Of a stretch of DNA of 64,000 nt, positions 58,049 through 64,000 are shown piece by piece. The notes under the pieces were generated by a model. The model was not told where the DNA came from. It was given only the letters and a program-made list of their open reading frames with translations, and did not search any database. This stretch comes from Aliibacillus thermotolerans (GTDB lineage Bacteria; Bacillota; Bacilli; Bacillales; Marinococcaceae), in the NCBI RefSeq assembly GCF_027853235.1, contig NZ_WKJG01000039.1, positions 1 to 64,000 of the forward strand, in the 5' to 3' direction. The translations under genes were made by a program, and so were the position numbers. Position 1 is the first letter of the stretch. Each line of letters begins with the position of its first letter.

Positions 58049-58507
58049 ATGCATCACTTTCCTTTATATATGGATATAAGAGAGCGAAAAGTTGTCGTCG
58101 TAGGAGGCGGGAAAGTCGCTTATCGAAAAGTGAATAAATTGTTAGCAACAGGGGCACATATTACTGTCGTTTCTCCGTCTCTTTGCGCCCCTCTTTTTGA
58201 ATTATATAGCAATCACTTCATTCAATGGATTCAAGCAAAATGTCAAGAAAACCATCTCCGGGATGCTTTTTTGATTATATCTGCCTCGGGAAGTAAAGAA
58301 GCGCAAGAGATGATAAAAAATACTACTCAAAAGTTTCAATTAGTAAATGGTGCTGACAATCCATCCATTGGAAATGTCATTTTTCCAGCAGTGTTTGAAG
58401 AAGGGGATGTGAGCGTGGCTATTTCTACCGGGGGGAGCTCACCTACTCGTGCAAAAAAGTTAAAGAATCTATTAAAAGAACTTTTTAAAAAAGTAAAAGA
58501 CAACTAA
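58049..58507 (+). CDS. Precorrin-2 dehydrogenase (SirC/YlnF-like)
   Basis: A 152-residue NAD+-dependent dehydrogenase turning precorrin-2 into sirohydrochlorin, the CbiX substrate. MDIRERKVVVVGGGKVAYRKV is the NAD site, and NGADNPSIGNVIFPAV with ISTGGSSPTRAKKLK are the conserved blocks. It lacks the C-terminal helical domain of Met8/CysG, like B. subtilis YlnF. It lies at the end of the operon, downstream of the uptake genes. Confidence 0.88.
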   Translation: MHHFPLYMDIRERKVVVVGGGKVAYRKVNKLLATGAHITVVSPSLCAPLFELYSNHFIQWIQAKCQENHLRDAFLIISASGSKEAQEMIKNTTQKFQLVNGADNPSIGNVIFPAVFEEGDVSVAISTGGSSPTRAKKLKNLLKELFKKVKDN

Positions 58508-58650
58508 AAAAGGGTTGAAATAGAAGAAAAAAAGAAATATCATTGTATTTGAATAGTTTGTGAGATTTTAGCGACGAAATAATAAACGTTTTATGAATCA
58601 AAAGTGAAAATAGGGCGTCTTTTAGCAGGCGTCTTTCTCTATGTCAAAGT

Positions 58651-58668
58651 ACGTGAAAAATATCACAA
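58651..58668. promoter_or_regulatory. Candidate Rex operator before yumB
   Basis: ACGTGAAAAATATCACAA keeps the GTG-N8-CAC core and most of the TTGTGAAATATTTCACAA consensus of the redox regulator Rex, which senses NADH/NAD+ and in Bacillus controls an NADH dehydrogenase. An outer AGTACGT/ACGTACT pair surrounds it (58649-58684). Confidence 0.45.
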
Positions 58669-58705
58669 AAAAAACTAACGTACTATGATGATATTATTAT
58701 AATAA

Positions 58706-59917
58706 ATGGATGTGATGATGTTGGTAGCGAAACCGCATATAGTGATTTTAGGCGCTGGTTACGGAGGAATCGTAACAGTAAAAAGAATTGCGAAACAGTT
58801 GAGCACCAATGATGCAAACATAACACTGATTAGTAAACACGATTATCATTATCAAACGACTTGGTTACATGAACCAGCAGCAGGTACCCTTCATCATGAT
58901 CGTACAAGAATGAAAATTGCTGATTTAATTCCTAGCCATGTTCAGTTTATTGAAGATGAAGTAGTGGAAATTCACCCGAAGGAAAACAAAGTGTCATTAA
59001 AGAACAATGAGCAAGTGACATACGATTATTTAGTAACTGCTTTAGGTTCTGTTGCCGAAACTTTTGGGGTAGAAGGCGTTTATGAATATGCGTTTAATAA
59101 ATGGACATTAAACGGTGCGCGAGAGCTAAGGGAACATACGGAATATATGTTCGCTAAATATAACAATGAACAAAAGGAAGAATATTTAACTTTTGTTGTA
59201 GCTGGAGCTGGTTTTACAGGAATTGAATATATTGGGGAGCTTAGTGAGCGTTTGCCCGAGCTATGCAAAGAGTTTGATGTGCCGATGAACAAGGTAAAAA
59301 TGTATGTCATAGAAGCGGCTCCAACGGCTTTACCAGGTTTTGATCCGGAACTTGTCGAATACGCGATGAATTTATTAGAAAACCGCGGAGTAGAGTTTAA
59401 GATTAACATGCCGATTAGTAAAGTTACCGAAGACGGGGTTATTTTAAAGGACGGTACGGAAATTAAAGCTGGCACGGTTATTTGGGCGACAGGTGTACGT
59501 GGTAACCCGGTCATTGAAAAATCAGGCTTTGAAAATATGCGGGGTCGCGTCAAAGTAACCAAAGATTTAAGAGCACCCGATTATGATAATGTATTTATTA
59601 TCGGAGATTGTTCGCTTGTTATTAATGAACAAACAGATCGACCATATCCTCCGACTGCTCAAATTGCTACGCAACAAGCAGAAGTAGCAGCGAGAAACTT
59701 AGCCAATTTAGTAAAAGGACGCCCGCTGGAAGAATTTCAACCAGACATTAAAGGAACGGTCGCCTCTCTTGGTGGAAAAGAAGCGATTGGAGTGATTGGA
59801 GATAAAAAGGTATTTGGATTTTCTGCGAATTTCATGAAAAAAATGATTGATAATCGTTCGTTATGGATGATCGGTGGCACTGGACTTGTCATTAAAAAAG
59901 GAAAAAATCCATTTTAA
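58706..59917 (+). CDS. yumB: Type-II NADH dehydrogenase YumB
   Basis: A 403-residue membrane-associated NDH-2 that moves electrons from NADH to quinone without pumping. FAD motif ILGAGYGGIVTVKRI, AGAGFTGIEYIGEL for NADH, and IIGDCSLVINEQTDRPYPPTAQIA for FAD/quinone. The C-terminal part has the amphipathic membrane-binding region. In-frame ATGs at 58706, 58715 and 58718 are all possible starts; the binding site is weak. It is the second NDH-2 in the window. Confidence 0.92.
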   Translation: MDVMMLVAKPHIVILGAGYGGIVTVKRIAKQLSTNDANITLISKHDYHYQTTWLHEPAAGTLHHDRTRMKIADLIPSHVQFIEDEVVEIHPKENKVSLKNNEQVTYDYLVTALGSVAETFGVEGVYEYAFNKWTLNGARELREHTEYMFAKYNNEQKEEYLTFVVAGAGFTGIEYIGELSERLPELCKEFDVPMNKVKMYVIEAAPTALPGFDPELVEYAMNLLENRGVEFKINMPISKVTEDGVILKDGTEIKAGTVIWATGVRGNPVIEKSGFENMRGRVKVTKDLRAPDYDNVFIIGDCSLVINEQTDRPYPPTAQIATQQAEVAARNLANLVKGRPLEEFQPDIKGTVASLGGKEAIGVIGDKKVFGFSANFMKKMIDNRSLWMIGGTGLVIKKGKNPF

Positions 59918-59927
59918 TCTTCCTGCA

Positions 59928-59956
59928 CGCACAATTCGATCGAATTGTGCGTTTTT
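59928..59956 (+). terminator. Terminator of yumB
   Basis: A perfect 24-base palindrome (CGCACAATTCGA and its complement) followed by TTTTTG. Confidence 0.85.
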
Positions 59957-60020
59957 GTTCATTGACAAAATCTTTTTTCTTTCGGTATTCTAAAGGTTGA
60001 TAACCAGGGGGTGTATCGTA

Positions 60021-60350
60021 GTGACTGGGATTGGCAGCTTGCCACAATTAATTATATCCATGATGTTATTCTTGTTGCTTTTTTTTGGAATTGGCTTCTT
60101 AATTAATATGGTATTACGTTCCACATGGCTGATGGCAATCGTTTATCCGGTTATCGTTATTTTTATTATTGATGATGTCGAAATGTTTGATTATATATTC
60201 TCACCTGCTTCTTCTTTTCAAGCATTAGGAGAAAGTTTTATGGCACTGAAAATGGTAGATATTCTCATATTGTCGAGTGGAATGATTGGAGCAATTGTCG
60301 CCGGTATTGTCATCAAAATGTTACGGGTGAGAGGCTATCAAATGTTTTAA
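60021..60350 (+). CDS. yuiB: YuiB-like small membrane protein
   Basis: A 109-residue protein with three or four membrane segments, matching B. subtilis YuiB in length and in the C-terminal GAIVAGIVIKMLRVRGYQMF. Function unknown. The GTG at 60021 follows AGGGGGTG. It lies between yumB and yuiC as in B. subtilis; the small yuiA gene is not seen. Confidence 0.8.
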   Translation: MTGIGSLPQLIISMMLFLLLFFGIGFLINMVLRSTWLMAIVYPVIVIFIIDDVEMFDYIFSPASSFQALGESFMALKMVDILILSSGMIGAIVAGIVIKMLRVRGYQMF

Positions 60351-60398
60351 TTGAAGTTGCGAAATGAATCAAATCGCGAAGGGGGCAATACCCTCCCT

Positions 60399-60437
60399 AA
60401 AACATCCGACAGTGCATCCTACTGTTGGATGTTTTTC
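60399..60437 (+). terminator. Terminator of yuiB
   Basis: AAACATCCGACAGT and ACTGTTGGATGTTTTT with one mismatch and a 7-base loop. Confidence 0.85.
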
Positions 60438-60784
60438 ATGGTTATGGAGGTTATCTTTCAATAACAAGTTTTATGGATCTTTTATATTTCTTTAGCGAAA
60501 ACAAGTCCTATGAAAGATGATGGGGCTTATTTTTACACCGTTCATATGACTCTTTCTAAATGGAACACTTTTTTATCTTTTAACAAGTAAAAACTGTCTC
60601 ATCACGAACATTCATCCTCTTAAGGAGAATCATTCAAACAAAGATGTCAAATGATCATGGGACTTTTCTATCCGCTATCTAAAGAAGTAAAGGTCTCATC
60701 ATCTTTTACGTAAAGGCTGAAGAATTTTTTTGAATATTTTTATTGTCGTTTGGACATGCTTGGTTGGTGAGAGGAGTGATCTTT
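60438..60784. other. Gene-free stretch before yuiC
   Basis: About 340 AT-rich bases. I see no gene, clear promoter or stable RNA structure beyond the yuiC ribosome binding site at its end. Confidence 0.5.
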
Positions 60785-61450
60785 TTGAAAAGGTCCGTTC
60801 TATTGATACGCCGCACGAGCATGTCCATTTTATCTTGTATAGCAGCGGTTGTTACAATCTCCCACGTGGCAAATGTGAAACTGTCAGAAGTACCAAATTA
60901 CTTATATGAATATATGATGGATGATTTGATCAATCATCCATCAGTAACGGAAACAACAACAAAAGAACGTGCCCATTATCCGAAAACGTTCCCTCATTCT
61001 TTCACGGAAGAAGTGACCACTTTCTTAGAAGAAGAAGGGGAAACAAAAGTAGTGACTGCCACCGGATATACAGCAGGTTATGAATCGACAGGGAAAACGG
61101 AAGACCATCCCGCTTACGGAATTACACATTCGGGTGTGCAAGTTCGCCGAGACTTTGTTTCCACCATTGCAGCAGACCCTGATATATTTCCCATTGGCAC
61201 GCTGTTATATGTTCCCGGTTACGGTTACGCAGTAGTTGCCGATACAGGATCTGCGATTAAAGGAAATAAAATTGATTTATATTATGAAACGGTGGAAGAC
61301 GTATACAATGAATGGGGGAAAAAAGACGTCGAGGTGTATGTTTTAAAACGAGGAAATGGAACATTGAAAGAAGAAGAAATAAAAGCTTTCAATGAAGAAG
61401 GTCTGTTGCCGGTACTCCAGCAACAGTCTTCTTCTAAAAACCCAACCTAA
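60785..61450 (+). CDS. yuiC: YuiC, 3D-domain murein hydrolase-like protein
   Basis: A 221-residue protein with an N-terminal membrane anchor or signal ([15 protein letters not shown]) and a C-terminal 3D domain (three conserved aspartates, [18 protein letters not shown]). [20 protein letters not shown] and [13 protein letters not shown] form the double-psi barrel of lytic transglycosylases. It likely acts on the cell wall, perhaps in spores. TTG at 60785 behind GAGAGGAG. Its 3' end overlaps the next gene by 4 bases. Confidence 0.85.
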   Translation: MKRSVLLIRRTSMSILSCIAAVVTISHVANVKLSEVPNYLYEYMMDDLINHPSVTETTTKERAHYPKTFPHSFTEEVTTFLEEEGETKVVTATGYTAGYESTGKTEDHPAYGITHSGVQVRRDFVSTIAADPDIFPIGTLLYVPGYGYAVVADTGSAIKGNKIDLYYETVEDVYNEWGKKDVEVYVLKRGNGTLKEEEIKAFNEEGLLPVLQQQSSSKNPT

Positions 61451-62268
61451 GGGATACGGTTTTCTCGTAAGAGCGGATCTCCTTGTTGGGGAGATGGGAA
61501 TACGTCTGGATGAAGGAGATGAGCGAGCTTTTCAATTCCTTTCAATAGTCGCGGAGAAGGCCGGCAGAAAAGTGATTCTTCTAACAGATAGATACGTTGA
61601 TGTTGGAGAGCATCAAGCTCTTTCCAACCTTCCCGTTTATATAGCAGTTCTGGATTCATTTTGTTTGTTTGTACGCCGACCCATACGAGACAAATATGGT
61701 CGGGATTTCGTCCTTTGACATCCTCCCAATCCGTCTGTACATTTGCTTCTTCATAATCATCAAAAATGTTTTTCCCACCAGCTAGTTCACTCACAGTAGA
61801 TAACCAGTTTCCACCTCCTGGAGTAAAGACTGGCTTCGGCCACCATTCCCAATATAGAGAAGTTGGCGTGCATTGCTTTGCTTTTTCTTTATAAAAAGCA
61901 ATGAATTGATCAAAAGCAGCAACCAATTGCTCTGCTCTTTTCAATGTATCAGTTGCTTCACCGAAAAATAGTAAATCTTTCCGAACATCTGCTAACGTAT
62001 CAGGACCTGATACAACGTATGGTAACTGGCGTTTTTTCAACTCTTCAATGTTTTTTTCCATACCTGGAACGCTGAGAGAAGCAAGGACGAGATCGGGTTT
62101 TAACGCTTCTACTTTGTCCATGTCAATAGAAATATCCGGACCAACTCGTGGTAAGTGGGTTACTTTTTCAGGCCAATCTGAGTAATCATCAATACCGACT
62201 AGTTGATCTGCAAATCCTAAATAATGAGCGACTTCTGTGTTACTAGGACAAAGGGATACAATTCTCAT
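61447..62268 (-). CDS. BtuF-like cobalamin-binding protein without signal peptide
   Basis: A 273-residue helical-backbone metal-receptor protein. It begins [19 protein letters not shown], straight into the fold, so it lacks a signal peptide and should be cytoplasmic. Further blocks: [12 protein letters not shown], and [26 protein letters not shown], which is typical of cobalamin-binding members. It is close to the cobalamin operon but on the opposite strand. It may store or traffic cobalamin inside the cell. A good binding site (AAAGGAGTGG) precedes the ATG. Confidence 0.78.
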   Translation of the reverse strand: MRIVSLCPSNTEVAHYLGFADQLVGIDDYSDWPEKVTHLPRVGPDISIDMDKVEALKPDLVLASLSVPGMEKNIEELKKRQLPYVVSGPDTLADVRKDLLFFGEATDTLKRAEQLVAAFDQFIAFYKEKAKQCTPTSLYWEWWPKPVFTPGGGNWLSTVSELAGGKNIFDDYEEANVQTDWEDVKGRNPDHICLVWVGVQTNKMNPELLYKREGWKELDALQHQRIYLLEESLFCRPSPRLLKGIEKLAHLLHPDVFPSPQQGDPLLRENRIP

Positions 62269-62282
62269 TGAACCACTCCTTT

Positions 62283-62759
62283 CTACGTTACAAAATGTTG
62301 TCCGATTAATGTGATGACAATGCCTAGTAGTCCTCCGAAAAACACTTCAATCGGTTGATGTCCAAGCAATTCTTTTAATTCTTCTCTCTTTTCTGTTTCT
62401 TCTTTTTGCTGCCACAATTTCGCTTCCTTCACAAATTTATTAAAGTCTTCAACCAGTTGGTTTAACACGGTAGCGTGATAACCTGCATGGCGACGAATAC
62501 CCGTCGCATCGAACATGACAATGACACCAAAAACAGCACAAATCGCAAAAAGAGAAGAGTCAAAACCATGCTCGAGACCAATTGCAGTAGATACAGAAGT
62601 AACAGCAGCCGAATGGGAGCTAGGCATCCCGCCTGTACTAGTTACGAGTGTAAAATCCCATTTTTTTGTTGTCATATACGCTAAAGGCACTTTGACACCT
62701 TGAGCAAGAAAAATGGAAATTAAAGTAATCCAAAGCGGGAAATTGTGGAATAATTCCAT
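62283..62759 (-). CDS. yuiD: YuiD, divergent PAP2 family membrane protein (DUF212)
   Basis: A 158-residue protein with about four membrane segments, the same length as B. subtilis YuiD. Conserved GGMPSSHSAAVTSVSTAIGL and FDATGIRRHAGYHATVLNQL correspond to the phosphatase motifs of PAP2 enzymes, with the histidines kept. Substrate unknown. The ATG at 62759 gives the family length; a TTG at 62780 is possible. 14 bases upstream of the BtuF-like gene, so co-transcribed. Confidence 0.85.
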   Translation of the reverse strand: MELFHNFPLWITLISIFLAQGVKVPLAYMTTKKWDFTLVTSTGGMPSSHSAAVTSVSTAIGLEHGFDSSLFAICAVFGVIVMFDATGIRRHAGYHATVLNQLVEDFNKFVKEAKLWQQKEETEKREELKELLGHQPIEVFFGGLLGIVITLIGQHFVT

Positions 62760-63079
62760 AAGTTTAGTACGTCCTTTCAACGTCTAGTTAGGTGAAAACT
62801 GTCTATTCAGTAGCATTCATTATACCATAAGGAAGGTAAGAAAGAAGAGAGGTTGAAGGGAAATCTTTTTTTCAATTTCGAGGTATCTGCTGTTGTTACA
62901 GGAATGTTACAGTTAACTCTACCTCAGTGATGCTTACCCGGTATATTACCTCAATATCAAAAAATATGAAGGTTATATCAATTTGAATTCATTTATTTTA
63001 TTCAGTATTATTTAAATTATTCTAATTATTTACGGTAACTTCGGTTTGTTTTGACTTTTGCCAGGATGGGTGTGAAAAA
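62760..63079. other. Gene-free stretch before the TRAP transporter
   Basis: About 320 AT-rich bases between divergent yuiD and dctQ. It should hold both promoters. No substrate-binding protein gene precedes dctQ. Confidence 0.5.
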
Positions 63080-63628
63080 ATGAAAGTCATTTCTTTTTTA
63101 GATTCGATGTTAAGAAAAGTGGAAGAAATTATTTTGAGTTTTTCAATTATTCTTATAACTGTGATGGTTGCTGGAAATACGATTAGTCGAAATGTGACGG
63201 GAAAAAGTTGGGCATTTACAGAAGAGGTTAGTCAGCTTGCTTTGTTTATGGCCACTTTTATGGGGATTAGTTATGTAGCGAGAAAAGGACGACACATAAG
63301 CATGTCGGCTTTCTTTGATAACGTTCCTTTCAAATTACGGAAAGCGTTGGCGTTACTTATCCCTTTGACCACAGGAATCATCTTACTCGTATTTGCATAC
63401 TATTCCTACCAATATGTTCAGACCGTGATCGATGCCGGTAGGGTGAGTTCAGCGTTGCGTTTTCCATATTATTTGATGGTCATGTGGGCGCCAATCGGCT
63501 TCACGCTGGGGGCATTGCAGTTCTTTAGAAACTTTTGGATAAATGTAAAACATAAAGATGTGTATCTTGCAACCGAACGAAAAGATTATGATACGGATGA
63601 AGATATTGAACAATCTACTTCTATCTAA
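63080..63628 (+). CDS. dctQ: TRAP transporter small permease (DctQ)
   Basis: A 182-residue protein with four membrane segments, the DctQ subunit of a Na+-driven TRAP importer of an organic anion or zwitterion. NTISRNVTGKSWAFTEEVSQLALFMATFMG, starting near residue 33, is the family core, followed by ARKGRHISM. The acidic C terminus is cytoplasmic. The large permease follows; the binding protein is not upstream and may lie beyond the window. Substrate not predictable. Confidence 0.9.
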   Translation: MKVISFLDSMLRKVEEIILSFSIILITVMVAGNTISRNVTGKSWAFTEEVSQLALFMATFMGISYVARKGRHISMSAFFDNVPFKLRKALALLIPLTTGIILLVFAYYSYQYVQTVIDAGRVSSALRFPYYLMVMWAPIGFTLGALQFFRNFWINVKHKDVYLATERKDYDTDEDIEQSTSI

Positions 63629-63657
63629 TAAAAAACACAGAATAGTGGGGAAATGCG

Positions 63658-64000
63658 ATGGTCTTATTACTATTATCTGTTATGATCATTTTCTTATTTT
63701 TAGGATATCCGATGATGATACCGCTCATGTTAGCGCCTCTGCTCGTTGTTCTTATTTTCTTTCCAAATGTAGAGCCTTTTTTTATGGTGCAACAAATGTT
63801 AGAAGGTATCTCGAATTATGCGTTATTAGCAGTTCCTTTATTTATTTTTGCCGCAGATATTATGTCGATGGGAAGAACGTCCAATCGACTCCTAGACTTT
63901 ATCGGTGCTTTTATCGGTCATTTACGCGGGGGCTATGCGATTACGACGGCAGCTGCTTGTACTCTATTTGGAGCAATTTCCGGTTCTACGCAAGCGACCG
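63658..64000 (+). CDS. dctM: TRAP transporter large permease (DctM), N-terminal part
   Basis: The first 114 codons of a DctM protein, cut by the window end. LFLGYPMMIPLMLAPLL, NYALLAVPLFIFAADIMS and RGGYAITTAAACTLFGAISG are the family hallmarks. It forms the main transport channel with DctQ. The ATG follows GTGGGG. Confidence 0.9.
   Translation, partial: MVLLLLSVMIIFLFLGYPMMIPLMLAPLLVVLIFFPNVEPFFMVQQMLEGISNYALLAVPLFIFAADIMSMGRTSNRLLDFIGAFIGHLRGGYAITTAAACTLFGAISGSTQAT

Noticed and set aside
63080-64000. Calling the TRAP genes an ectoine importer (TeaBC)
   Set aside because: No substrate-binding protein is visible and DctQ/DctM sequences do not reveal the substrate; ectD is 60 kb away.

Overview
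The window reads as the chromosome of a low-GC, endospore-forming member of the Bacillaceae, probably a salt- or alkali-adapted one. The main reason is gene order: long stretches follow the Bacillus subtilis order (fadNAE-yusI-gcvH-metNPQ-sufCDSU-sufB; yun/lytH/lipA/yutD-E-F-G-H-hom-thrC-thrB; nfu-yutJ-yuzB-yutM; yumC ... yumB-yuiB-yuiC-yuiD). Sporulation-linked genes (yunB, lytH, yutH, a Spo0E-like peptide) support a spore former, and an ectoine hydroxylase gene suggests osmotic stress. These are inferences from protein and synteny recognition; no database search was run.

Layout. 1-1.6 kb: the 3' end of an IS200/IS605-type tnpB with its right-end RNA region, then repeats. 1.6-4.1 kb: ectD and an MFS exporter on the minus strand. 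4.2-9.8 kb: the fatty-acid beta-oxidation operon fadN-fadA-fadE behind two FadR-type palindromes. 10.1-19.8 kb: an ArsC-like protein, gcvH, the methionine ABC importer metNPQ and the SUF iron-sulfur assembly genes. 20.0-23.1 kb: a cell-wall amidase, a fatty-acid peroxygenase P450 and a TauE-like permease. 23.1-23.5 kb: an element with terminal inverted repeats and a 52-bp tandem array. 23.5-29.4 kb: yunD, yunC, thyA-dfrA, yunB and an NSS-family amino-acid transporter with its 34-residue small subunit. 29.3-38.6 kb: lytH, lipA, the yut genes and the threonine operon. 38.6-42.3 kb: nfu, a TetR-NADH dehydrogenase fusion, yuzB, an IS-derived non-coding element, a Spo0E-like gene and an A-type Fe-S carrier gene. 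42.4-43.4 kb: a gene-free repeat field. 43.5-62.8 kb: yumC, a cobalamin riboswitch and a 14-gene anaerobic-type cobalamin operon (cbiH60-X-J-C-D-ET-L-F-G-A-cobA plus corrinoid uptake and sirC-like genes), then yumB, yuiB, yuiC, a BtuF-like protein and yuiD. 63.1-64 kb: the start of a TRAP transporter (dctQ, partial dctM).

How the parts work together. The cobalamin block runs from uroporphyrinogen III methylation (CobA), dehydrogenation (SirC-like) and cobalt insertion (CbiX) through ring contraction (CbiH60) to a,c-diamidation (CbiA). It sits behind a B12 riboswitch with an obvious terminator and is inserted between yumC and yumB, which are close neighbours in B. subtilis. Fe-S supply is well represented (SUF, Nfu, A-type carrier), and lipoate metabolism has LipA and GcvH. 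Two type-II NADH dehydrogenases are present: one fused to a TetR regulator, the other behind a candidate Rex site.

The most unusual observations are (i) the in-frame TetR-NDH-2 fusion with a palindrome on its own promoter, (ii) a CbiA whose glutaminase cysteine position is glycine, (iii) a tnpB-less element whose 3' part resembles the IS605-type right-end RNA seen at the start of the window, and (iv) two clusters of a GTCGTATGAA palindromic repeat and a 52-bp tandem array with no obvious coding function.
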